Positions 1 to 6,040 of a stretch of DNA of 6,040 nucleotides are shown piece by piece; position 1 is the stretch's first letter, and every line of letters begins with the position of its first letter. A model generated the notes under the pieces. The model did not search any database. It was not told where the DNA came from and saw only the letters and a program-made list of their open reading frames with translations. The position numbers and the translations under genes were made by a program. Source of the stretch: Verrucomicrobiota bacterium (GTDB lineage: Bacteria; Verrucomicrobiota; Verrucomicrobiia; Chthoniobacterales; UBA10450); contig QHRC01000127.1 in the NCBI GenBank assembly GCA_003219995.1, positions 1 to 6,040 on the forward strand. The letters run 5' to 3'.

Positions 1-8
1 CGGGGTGG

Positions 9-30
9 ATCGAGCAGTCCCTTGCTCGAT
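9..30 (-). terminator. Stem-loop downstream of lysA, possible terminator
   Basis: ATCGAGCA and TGCTCGAT form a perfect 8-bp stem with a 6-base loop, about 60 bases past the lysA stop. On the minus strand it is followed by CCACCCCG rather than a T-run, so it is not a classical intrinsic terminator. It may stabilise the transcript end or be incidental. Nothing else is recognisable in the 90 bases between lysA and the window edge. Confidence 0.25.
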
Positions 31-90
31 ATTAAGATTTGGCGACGAAGCCGCATTAACTGGCATCGCCCGACGGCGCGACCGATCCAC

Positions 91-1380
91 CTAAAGCTCG
101 TCGTGTATGAGATCCTCCCATGTCTGTCGTTTACGAATGAGCTCGAATTTATCGCCGCGCACCAAAGCTTCCACCGGCAAAGGGCGCGAATTGTAATTCG
201 AGGCCATGACAAAGCCGTAAGCGCCCGCGCTCATGATCGCGAGCAGATCGCCTTCGCGCAGCACCGGCATTTTGCGGTCGCGCGCGAAAAAATCGCCCGT
301 CTCGCACACCGGCCCGACAATGTCCATCTCGTCCCGTTTCGTGCTCGTACTCGGCTCCGCCACGGGAACGATCTCGTGATAGCTGTGATAAAGCGCCGGG
401 CGAATCAAGTCGTTCATTCCGGCATCGACAATTGCGAATTTTTTCCGTCCGGTTTGTTTGAGGTAACGGACGCGCGTGAGCAAAACACCGGCGTTCCCGA
501 CCAGCAATCGCCCGGGCTCGAGCAGAATTCTTAATTTCACTTCGCGCAGCGGCGGCAGAATCGCATCGACATATTGCTGGATCGACAATTGATGTCGCGC
601 GGGCGCTTGTTCCTTCCACCAGCTGCTGCTGCCGCTCACAAACGACGATTCGTAAACAATCCCGACTCCTCCGCCGACGCTAAAAAACTTGATCCCGTAT
701 TTGCTTTTTAATTCGAGAACCAACGGCGCGACCTTCTTGATCGCCTCGACGAACGGCCGCGTCTCGTTGATCTGCGAGCCGATGTGCATTTGCACACCGA
801 CGATGTCGATATTGCGCATTTTCGCGGCGCGTTCACAAACCGCGGCCGCGTGATCGAGCGCGATACCGAATTTGTTCTCGCTTTTGCCGGTGGAGATATA
901 CTCGTGCGTCGCCACATCGACGTCAGGATTCACGCGCAACGCGACTGGGGCGCGCGTGCCTTTGCTCGCGGCAATCTGGTCGATGTCATCCAGCTCCGCT
1001 TCGCTCTCGACGTTGAAACTGTAAACGCGTTGTTCAAGAGCGTACTCGATCTCCTCGTGCGACTTGCCGACGCCGGCGAAGGTGCATTTCGCCGGATCGC
1101 CTCCTGCGGCAAGGACGCGGAACAGTTCGCCGCCGGAAACGATATCGAAGCTGGCGCCCGCATCCGCAAGCAGCTTTAGAATCGCCCGGTTCGAGTTCGC
1201 TTTGACCGCGTAGCAGATTAGATGATCGAGCGGCGCAATGGCGGCATCGAGCCGCTGGTAATGATCGAGAATTGTTCCCGCGCTATAGACATAGAGCGGC
1301 GTCCCAAATTCCTGCGCGACCTGCGCAAGATCGACATCTTCGCAGTGAAGCTGACTGTCCCGGTAATGGAACGAATGCAC
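91..1380 (-). CDS. lysA: Diaminopimelate decarboxylase
   Basis: LysA is a cytoplasmic PLP enzyme that decarboxylates meso-diaminopimelate to L-lysine, the last step of the pathway. At 429 residues it has normal length. The N-terminal alanine-racemase-like barrel carries CYAVKANSN with the PLP lysine at Lys60, then FDIVSGGEL (78-86), RVNPDV, KFG, MHIGSQI (198-204) and the phosphate-binding GGG at 236-238. The C-terminal part has EPGR (288-291), GPVCETGDFF (357-366) with the conserved Cys359-Glu360, and SAGAYGFVMASNYN (384-397) with the substrate/PLP Tyr388. A 20-25 residue, Ser/Trp-rich stretch after GGGVGIVY (about 244-267) looks longer than in many LysA proteins; I recall a similar insert in Verrucomicrobia. 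The start is GTG, 18 bases after the ZIP stop, without an obvious Shine-Dalgarno. It probably sits at the end of the same transcription unit by spacing, although its function is unrelated to metals. Confidence 0.96.
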   Translation of the reverse strand: MHSFHYRDSQLHCEDVDLAQVAQEFGTPLYVYSAGTILDHYQRLDAAIAPLDHLICYAVKANSNRAILKLLADAGASFDIVSGGELFRVLAAGGDPAKCTFAGVGKSHEEIEYALEQRVYSFNVESEAELDDIDQIAASKGTRAPVALRVNPDVDVATHEYISTGKSENKFGIALDHAAAVCERAAKMRNIDIVGVQMHIGSQINETRPFVEAIKKVAPLVLELKSKYGIKFFSVGGGVGIVYESSFVSGSSSWWKEQAPARHQLSIQQYVDAILPPLREVKLRILLEPGRLLVGNAGVLLTRVRYLKQTGRKKFAIVDAGMNDLIRPALYHSYHEIVPVAEPSTSTKRDEMDIVGPVCETGDFFARDRKMPVLREGDLLAIMSAGAYGFVMASNYNSRPLPVEALVRGDKFELIRKRQTWEDLIHDEL

Positions 1381-1398
1381 TGTACCAAATGCAATTCT

Positions 1399-2166
1399 CT
1401 AAAGCGCGAGCATTCTCAAGCAGATGTTGAGAATCCCGATCAATACCACTCCCATCGAAAAGCTTGTCAGCACCAGGGCCTTCCCATGCCTCATCATCTC
1501 TCCCAAAACTGCGTGCGCGGCCAAATATAAAAATCCACCGCCGACGTGTGCCATGATTAAGCCGAGCCAAAACGTTGACGCGTTCGCCAGGAAGAAAAAA
1601 CCGATCACTCCGCCGAGCAGCGTGGTTGCTTCAACCGCTGCGACCCAGCCGAGCGCGACTGTGCGTTGCAATCCAGCGCCGATCAAAAGACTGCCCAGCG
1701 CAAGACCTTCCGGAACCTTGTGAATGCAGAGCGCAGAGAATAGTGACCACTTGGCCGCTTCCGCCGTAGGCGCTCCCTGTCCAATTCCCAAGGCCACACC
1801 GTCAGTTGTGCTATGAATTGCCAGTGCGACAACCAACGCTGTCGCGATTTCGCTGAAATGTCGCGTTGTGTCCGCGTCGAAGTGACTGGCCGCGCAGGCC
1901 GGGCAAACGTGATGGACATATTTGCTGATGAAGAAGAACAGCGCGTATCCCGTCGCCGCGGCCAACACTGTTGCCCACCAACTGCTGTTGCTGAAACTTT
2001 CGGGCAAAATCGCGAAGAGCGTTACGCCCAGGAGTGTTCCGGCTGCCAGACTGATCAACGCACAAAGCGGTTTGTGCGCCAATCGCAGCGACGTGCTGAT
2101 CCATCCGCCGACAAGGGCGAAAGCGTAGGCCGCGGCGACCTGCCACAGAGTCAGTTGGCCGTTCAA
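1399..2166 (-). CDS. ZIP family divalent-metal transporter
   Basis: This 255-residue protein has about eight hydrophobic segments, as ZIP proteins do, and should move Zn or similar metals toward the cytoplasm. The two signature helices are clear: HSTTDGVALG (residues 118-127, TM4) and HKVPEGLALGSL (149-160, TM5). TM2 holds LPESF and TM7 holds HAVLGE. TM5 has Lys150 where two-metal ZIPs have an acidic or amide M2 ligand, which resembles the HSxxDG/HKxP pattern of ZIP9- and subfamily I-like members. The loop after TM3 (about 84-103) carries HHVCPACAASHFD, a CxxC plus His patch that may bind metal. The start is a TTG whose TTGA overlaps the dmeF stop, indicating translational coupling; I see no better start downstream. 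The direction of transport cannot be read from sequence. Confidence 0.92.
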   Translation of the reverse strand: MNGQLTLWQVAAAYAFALVGGWISTSLRLAHKPLCALISLAAGTLLGVTLFAILPESFSNSSWWATVLAAATGYALFFFISKYVHHVCPACAASHFDADTTRHFSEIATALVVALAIHSTTDGVALGIGQGAPTAEAAKWSLFSALCIHKVPEGLALGSLLIGAGLQRTVALGWVAAVEATTLLGGVIGFFFLANASTFWLGLIMAHVGGGFLYLAAHAVLGEMMRHGKALVLTSFSMGVVLIGILNICLRMLAL

Positions 2167-3122
2167 GAGCTCGTGAGTGATTCGTGATCTTCCCGGCAGT
2201 GCTGAGTCTCAATCGTGAGGTGAACCAGTTCTTCGTGCTCGCGCAACAATTCCCGATATGCGTCGGAAGTTTTCGGCTCGTGCGCGACGACTGAAACAAT
2301 CGCTGCAAATTTTCCCACGCCGACCTGCCAAACATGAAGATCGGTGACGATCGAATCACCGTCAGCCTCGACCGCGCGACGAATTTCCTCCGGCAAATCG
2401 GAAGAGACGGGCGTGCGGTCGAGCAAAATCCCACTCGTGGCGCGCAGGAGGCCGTAAGCCCACGAAAAAACAACGCCGCTACCAACCAAGCCGACCACTG
2501 GATCGAGCCAGGACCAGCCGAGGAACTTCCCAGAAGTGAGCGCCACAATCGCGAGAAGCGTTGTGAACGCATCGGCCAGCACATGCAAGTATGCGGCGCG
2601 AAGATTTAAATCGTGATCGTGCGAGTGACGAGGTCGATCTTCGCCGTTGTGGTCGTGCCCGTGATGATGATCCTCCTTCAGTAGAAACGCGCAGACAAGA
2701 TTGACGGTAAGAGCGATGCACGCGATAGCGATTGCTTCGTTAAAATGAATGGACAGCGGAACGAAAAGACGGTGAACCGATTCGCCGGCCATCAGGAAGG
2801 CAACCACCGACAGCACGACCGCGCTCGCGAACCCGCCAAGCACGCCGATTTTCCCCGTGCCGAAACTGAATTGGATATTCGACGCATGCTGCCGCGTGAA
2901 ATAGTAGGCAATCGCGGTGATGAGAAACGCGCTGACGTGCGTGCTCATGTGCCAGCCGTCGGCCAGCAATGCCATCGAGTGGGAAAGAAGACCAGCCGTG
3001 ATCTCCACCACCATCATCACGCCAGTGATTGCAATCACGATGCGCGTGCGCCGCTCGCCTTTGGAAAAATCGCGGACGAAATCGTGCGAGTGCCGGAAGT
3101 GAGAATGATTCACGGGCGACAT
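2163..3122 (-). CDS. dmeF: Cation diffusion facilitator, DmeF-type Co/Ni(Zn) efflux transporter
   Basis: This 319-residue inner-membrane antiporter should use the proton gradient to push divalent cations out of the cytoplasm. It has a His-bearing N-terminus (NHSHFRHSHDF), six predicted membrane segments, a His-rich cytoplasmic loop at 151-170 (HHHGHDHN...HSHDHD) between TM4 and TM5, and a C-terminal cytoplasmic domain with DLHVWQVG (262-268) and late His/Cys residues (His301, Cys309). The transport site is HxxxH in TM2 (ADGWHMSTH, His58/His62) and HxxxD in TM5 (HVLADA, His180/Asp184). The strings SMALLADGWHMSTH and FSFGTGKIGVLGGFASAV are what I recall from DmeF proteins, which export Co and Ni, rather than from ZitB/CzcD with HxxxD in TM2. 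It starts at an ATG without a clear Shine-Dalgarno, and its TGA overlaps the ZIP start by four bases. CDF membership is near certain; the DmeF subtype is from memory of motifs. Confidence 0.92.
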   Translation of the reverse strand: MSPVNHSHFRHSHDFVRDFSKGERRTRIVIAITGVMMVVEITAGLLSHSMALLADGWHMSTHVSAFLITAIAYYFTRQHASNIQFSFGTGKIGVLGGFASAVVLSVVAFLMAGESVHRLFVPLSIHFNEAIAIACIALTVNLVCAFLLKEDHHHGHDHNGEDRPRHSHDHDLNLRAAYLHVLADAFTTLLAIVALTSGKFLGWSWLDPVVGLVGSGVVFSWAYGLLRATSGILLDRTPVSSDLPEEIRRAVEADGDSIVTDLHVWQVGVGKFAAIVSVVAHEPKTSDAYRELLREHEELVHLTIETQHCREDHESLTSS

Positions 3123-3132
3123 ATCGAGAGAG

Positions 3133-3147
3133 GATAACTCAGTTATC
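3133..3147. promoter_or_regulatory. Perfect 7-1-7 palindrome before dmeF, candidate operator
   Basis: GATAACT and AGTTATC are perfect inverted copies separated by one base. They lie in the 54-bp gap between the permease stop and the dmeF start, 11 bases before the dmeF start codon. The position and symmetry suit a dimeric regulator such as a metal sensor. It matches no consensus I can name with confidence. It is too short and has no T-run on either side to be a good terminator. One short palindrome can arise by chance, so this is a suggestion only. Confidence 0.35.
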
Positions 3148-3176
3148 GAAGCATCAGGAAAAAAGATGGAAGTGAA

Positions 3177-4007
3177 TCAGGCACTGCCGGTTGCATGTGA
3201 TCGAGTTCGAATCAGCGCGTATATCGAAACAAAAATCAGCAACGCACCAAAAGTGCAGACAATCGCCGCGCCGGACGGCAGGTCCCACCAGAAGGAAAGA
3301 AACAAACCGCCGACGCCGCCGATCAACGCAATGACCCAACCAATCAGCAAGCGATAACCAATTCGATTGGCCAGATTGATCCCGCAAACGGCCGGGACAA
3401 TGAGATAACTGAAAACGAGCAGCACGCCGGCGATGCGCACGAAACTCGTCACGACCAGACCAAAGACGACGTAAAACAAAAAGTCCCACCAACGTACGCG
3501 CAGTCCCTTCCGGTAGGCGCCGTCTCGATCGAATGAAACCAGCAGGAAATTCTTGCGCAAAATAAAGTGGAAAATGCCGACCCCGACAAAAAGCGCGAAG
3601 CGTTCCCAAACTTCGCGTGGTGTCACGAGAAGAATGTTACCCACGAGCATGTTTTTGATTTCTTCGTCGCCCTCCGCTGCGCGCGAAAGCAGCAAAACTG
3701 CTGCGGCCGCCGCGACCACGTAAGAAATCCCAATGACCGCTTCCTGTGGAATTTGGCTGGCGCGCTTTCCTGTCACGGAAAAAATTCCAGCGCCGACCAA
3801 AGTAAACCCGAGGGCAATCGCGAACGTCGTCCAGCTTTCAAGATCGAGATGAAAAAGAACGGCGAGGCAAATTCCCAGGGAGGCCATCTGCGCCATCGCG
3901 ATGTCGATGAAAATGATGCCACGCTGAACGACGTGCAGCCCGAGGTAAACCAGCAGCCATGGCAAAAGGACACAGGCCACGATCGGCCAAAACATTACCT
4001 CCCACAT
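3177..4007 (-). CDS. ABC-3 family metal importer permease (ZnuB-like)
   Basis: This 276-residue integral membrane protein would form the inner-membrane channel of a zinc/manganese-type ABC importer. It has about eight hydrophobic segments and the family's early signature YLGLHVVQRGIIFIDIAMAQMASLG (residues 21-45). Other family marks are IPQEAVIGISYVVAAAAAVLL, a GDEEIKNMLVGNILLVTP loop (113-130) and RIAGVLLVFSYLIVPAVCG (191-209). The length is normal for the family. The ATG at 4007 follows the binding-protein stop by only two bases, so translation is probably coupled. A second in-frame ATG at 3995, preceded closely by GGGAGGTA, is a possible alternative start that would remove four residues, though its spacing is short. 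No ATP-binding (ZnuC-like) gene lies beside it, so the ATPase must be encoded elsewhere, perhaps upstream of the porin. The metal specificity is inferred from family and neighbours only. Confidence 0.93.
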   Translation of the reverse strand: MWEVMFWPIVACVLLPWLLVYLGLHVVQRGIIFIDIAMAQMASLGICLAVLFHLDLESWTTFAIALGFTLVGAGIFSVTGKRASQIPQEAVIGISYVVAAAAAVLLLSRAAEGDEEIKNMLVGNILLVTPREVWERFALFVGVGIFHFILRKNFLLVSFDRDGAYRKGLRVRWWDFLFYVVFGLVVTSFVRIAGVLLVFSYLIVPAVCGINLANRIGYRLLIGWVIALIGGVGGLFLSFWWDLPSGAAIVCTFGALLIFVSIYALIRTRSHATGSA

Positions 4008-4009
4008 AC

Positions 4010-4909
4010 CTATTTCAACGCCGCCGCCAGCCGCGAGACGAGTGTGTCGATCAACTTCACGTAACTGTCCGTCCCGGGCAGGCCGCCTGGGAACTGCGAA
4101 AACTCCACGACTTTCGCGCCAGTTGCGCTCGCCACTTTCTCGGCGATTCGCCGATCGTGAAACGGCTCGACAATGATCGCCTTGATGTGCTGAGCCTTCA
4201 TCTGCGCGATTACTTCCGTGAGATGCGACGGCGAGGGCGGAATGCCGGGCTTAGGTTCGAGAAAGATGTCGATGTTCACGCCAAATCGATGCGCGAAATA
4301 GACCCATGAGTCGTGGTAGGCAACGACGCTCTGTCCTTTGAACGGCAACATGGCCGCACCCCATTCCTGTAATTTCGAGTTAATTGTCGCTTCGAACTTT
4401 TTGTAGTTCGCGTCGTAGGTAGCGGCGTTGGCGGAATCGACCGCGGAAAACGATTGCGCGATGTGTTGAGCGACGGCTTTGGCGATGATTGGGTCGCTCA
4501 TGAAATGCGGGTTGCCGAGCGCATGGACGTCGCCGGCGGCGCGGGTGACATTTGCCGGCACGTTCATGAGACGAATTCCTTGTGACGCCTGAACACGGCC
4601 CGGCTTTCCGATCTCGATTTTCGGGTTACGCGCGTTTTGCAAAAGGGGCGGCAACCAGCCGATCTCAAGCTCGGCACCGCCGTCAATTAAGACGTCGGCA
4701 TTGCGCAACGAAACGACGAAACTTGGCCGCGCATCGACGAAGTGCGGATCTTCGGTCGGTTTGGCCAGAGTGAGGATGTCGATTTTGTCGCTGCCGATCT
4801 CACGCGCAAGCGAACCAAAATCGGGCAGCGTGGCAACGACGTTGAGTTTGGCGTGAGCAGAAAAAGTAACAACGGAAACTACGGACAGAATTAAGAGGGT
4901 TTTTTTCAT
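4010..4909 (-). CDS. Periplasmic metal-binding protein of an ABC importer (TroA/ZnuA family)
   Basis: This 299-residue protein should bind a divalent metal (Zn or Mn type) in the periplasm and deliver it to the permease encoded next. I chose the ATG at 4909 because a clear Sec signal peptide follows it (MKK, hydrophobic stretch, AHA cleavage site near residue 20). The frame stays open to 5017, but that extension is translated repeat DNA. There is no lipobox Cys, so the protein is probably soluble, implying a diderm cell. Family marks are DPHFVDARPS (His56), NPHF (His135) and YHDSW (His199), the three usual His ligands, followed by IIVEPFHD (Glu248, His251). The acidic His-rich loop of many ZnuA proteins is absent. 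The usual C-terminal Asp ligand region reads EFSQFPGGLPGTDSY, with no Asp at the expected place and Asp281 as a possible substitute. No strong Shine-Dalgarno is visible upstream. The TAG stop lies two bases before the permease start. Family assignment is firm; the metal is not determined. Confidence 0.92.
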   Translation of the reverse strand: MKKTLLILSVVSVVTFSAHAKLNVVATLPDFGSLAREIGSDKIDILTLAKPTEDPHFVDARPSFVVSLRNADVLIDGGAELEIGWLPPLLQNARNPKIEIGKPGRVQASQGIRLMNVPANVTRAAGDVHALGNPHFMSDPIIAKAVAQHIAQSFSAVDSANAATYDANYKKFEATINSKLQEWGAAMLPFKGQSVVAYHDSWVYFAHRFGVNIDIFLEPKPGIPPSPSHLTEVIAQMKAQHIKAIIVEPFHDRRIAEKVASATGAKVVEFSQFPGGLPGTDSYVKLIDTLVSRLAAALK

Positions 4910-4946
4910 AGATTGGAATTTTGGACGACATGCGCCGCGCGATTTG

Positions 4947-5051
4947 TCATTCCGAGCGGAGCGAGGAATCTCACGATCGAAGCTCGCGACACGTGCGTGT
5001 TCGCGGGTGATCCACAACTCTGTGAGAGATCCTTCGCTTCGCTCAGGATGA
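4947..5051. repeat. REP/MITE-like inverted-repeat element
   Basis: Two 26-base arms at 4947-4972 and 5026-5051 are inverted copies matching at 21 of 26 positions. The left arm carries TTCCGAGCGGAGCGAGGAAT and the right arm CCTTCGCTTCGCTCAGGA. Three of the five mismatches would be G-U pairs in plus-strand RNA and the other two in minus-strand RNA, so a transcript could still fold into a long hairpin. The 53-base centre contains its own small hairpin at 4985-5005 (CGCGACAC against GTGTTCGCG with one bulged T). From general knowledge, repeats of this 'TCATTCCGAGCG...AGCGAGGAATC' kind are scattered between genes in many soil bacteria. It fills most of the gap between the porin and binding-protein genes, and read as protein it gives the junk string EIPRSARND. 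Confidence 0.8.
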
Positions 5052-5070
5052 GACGCGTGAAAAACATGGG

Positions 5071-6040
5071 TTAAAATTTGTGAGCGCCGTGCGAGCCGAG
5101 GATGAATTCGAACTGGAGAAACACCGAATCGACGTCGCGATCAGCCAGAAAGAAGTTCTCTTCCAGGAAATCGTGATTGTATTGCAGTCGGATTTTGGAG
5201 AACTCGGTCGGATACCAGGTGAGATTGGCGCTGATGCGTGAGCGCGATTGTCGATCCATGTCGTCGGTGAATTCGGAGTCGGTCATGTGCAGATAATCGC
5301 CGCGGACGCCCGCAACCCATCCTTTCTTGAAACCCCAAAGCAATTGCGAATACATCCCCCAATCGTGGAATGTTTCCGCGACGGGAAACGATTCATCGAC
5401 ACCGCGGCCAGCTTCGAACCGGCGATACATTGCTTCGGTTTGCCATTTCACAAACGGAAAACCGCCTTCGGCATGCGCGCTCTTCCATTTGTAAAGAAAA
5501 TCGCCGCCGTAGATTTGCGTGCGCGAATTTGCACCGGTCTCGTTTGAGCCGAACGCGCCGGACACGCCGGCAAGCACGACCTGGGTCGGGCTAAGATCGA
5601 CGGAATTTTCCCAGCGCGGGATCCAGACGAAATCCTGCAGACCGCGCGCTTCCCGATCGGTCGTCGTCCGGCCAAAGAAAATTCCATTGTCACCGGGATT
5701 GCGAAACGAATAACCGGTGCCGCCGCGGCCGTTCTGCACAGCAAAAATTACCTGCGAATACCACGGCACCGGCACGATCCACGAGATTTGCGCGCCGACG
5801 CCGCGCAATCCGTCCGGGCCAAGCAAACGGCCGTGAACAATCGGCGCGTCGGCAAAATCCCACGTGTGCGGATGGGTCGGATTGATCCGGCCGAACGCGG
5901 CGAAGAATTGTCCGGCTTTGAGTTGCAAGTTGAAGGGCAAGCTCGTGGTTTGGAGAAATGCCTCCTCGACTTCGACCTCGGTCTCGTTGTCGTTGTCCAA
6001 TTTGAAGACAATGTTGGCGAAACCTTCGAAGTAAGGATCG
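5071..6040 (-). CDS. Outer-membrane porin-like beta-barrel linked to metal uptake (5' end cut by window edge)
   Basis: The minus-strand frame is open from the window edge to a TAA stop, giving 322 residues with the N-terminus and signal peptide missing. A TTG near 6000 is an internal Leu codon, because the frame continues upstream with barrel-like sequence (DPYFEGFANIVFK). The protein has alternating polar/aromatic strands typical of a beta-barrel, including RISANLTWYPTEFSKIRLQYNHDF and VFLQFEFILG near the end, and it finishes in Phe, the usual outer-membrane insertion signal. The segment VEEAFLQTT...LKAGQFFAAFGRINPTHPHTWDF resembles barrels found next to zinc-type ABC importers; I recall relatives labelled zinc-regulated outer-membrane proteins, but this is from memory. 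No TonB-plug sequence is visible in the part present. Its likely job is passage of metal, or a metal complex, into the periplasm for the binding protein encoded 161 bp downstream. The barrel assignment is fairly secure; the substrate is inferred from neighbours. Confidence 0.75.
   Translation of the reverse strand, partial: DPYFEGFANIVFKLDNDNETEVEVEEAFLQTTSLPFNLQLKAGQFFAAFGRINPTHPHTWDFADAPIVHGRLLGPDGLRGVGAQISWIVPVPWYSQVIFAVQNGRGGTGYSFRNPGDNGIFFGRTTTDREARGLQDFVWIPRWENSVDLSPTQVVLAGVSGAFGSNETGANSRTQIYGGDFLYKWKSAHAEGGFPFVKWQTEAMYRRFEAGRGVDESFPVAETFHDWGMYSQLLWGFKKGWVAGVRGDYLHMTDSEFTDDMDRQSRSRISANLTWYPTEFSKIRLQYNHDFLEENFFLADRDVDSVFLQFEFILGSHGAHKF

Noticed and set aside
22..534. Plus-strand open frame of 170 codons
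   Set aside because: It lies entirely antisense to the well-supported lysA gene, and its Arg/His-rich product has no recognisable domain. GC-rich codon bias readily leaves such shadow frames open.
1811..2584. Minus-strand open frame of 257 codons across the dmeF/ZIP junction
   Set aside because: It is in a different frame from two transporters with clear family motifs, and its product is Arg/Ser-rich low-complexity sequence without membrane or domain pattern.
2745..3137. Plus-strand open frame with HHHHH-like run, opposite dmeF
   Set aside because: The His run is the complement of TM1-region codons of dmeF (ATG/GTG-rich), not a metal-binding design; no homologous pattern is seen.
3154..3609. 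Minus-strand open frame of 151 codons inside the permease
   Set aside because: It is a frame-shifted shadow of the ABC-3 permease; composition is Arg/Phe-rich without domain features.
4985..5005. Hairpin CGCGACAC...GTGTTCGCG considered as an independent terminator
   Set aside because: It has no T-run on either strand and lies at the centre of the inverted-repeat element, so it is described as part of that element.
5071..6000. Porin start at the TTG at 6000
   Set aside because: The frame continues upstream to the window edge with barrel-like residues, and starting at 6000 would leave no signal peptide, so the gene is treated as cut by the edge.

Overview
The window reads as part of a chromosome from a GC-rich, two-membraned (diderm) bacterium. 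A Verrucomicrobia-type soil lineage (Chthoniobacter/Udaeobacter relatives) is my best guess. It rests on the character of the LysA protein, the outer-membrane barrel and soluble periplasmic binding protein, the weak Shine-Dalgarno signals, and a dispersed repeat of a kind I associate with soil-bacterial genomes. This placement is inference, not a database result.

All six supported genes lie on the minus strand, so transcription runs from high to low coordinates. In that order they are: (1) the 3' part of an outer-membrane porin-like barrel cut by the window edge (5071-6040); (2) a 161-bp gap holding a REP/MITE-like inverted repeat; (3) a TroA/ZnuA-type periplasmic metal-binding protein (4010-4909); (4) an ABC-3 family (ZnuB-like) membrane permease two bases downstream (3177-4007); (5) a DmeF-type cation diffusion facilitator (2163-3122) behind a 54-bp gap with a perfect short palindrome; (6) a ZIP metal transporter overlapping dmeF by four bases (1399-2166); (7) diaminopimelate decarboxylase lysA, 18 bp further on (91-1380). 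The last 90 bases hold no gene, only a small stem-loop.

The first five genes form a metal-homeostasis module. The barrel would let metal across the outer membrane, the binding protein and permease would carry it through the periplasm and inner membrane, DmeF would export excess divalent cation (Co/Ni/Zn type), and ZIP would provide a second, ATP-independent route. No ATPase gene for the ABC importer is present in the window. lysA, the last step of lysine biosynthesis, sits at the end of the string and has no obvious functional tie to metals.

I found no RNA gene, CRISPR array, insertion sequence or phage gene, and no convincing undescribed system. The points most worth a second look are the missing ABC ATPase, the mixed import/export gene string, the palindrome before dmeF, the repeat element before the binding-protein gene, and metal-site variations in the binding protein and the ZIP and CDF transporters.
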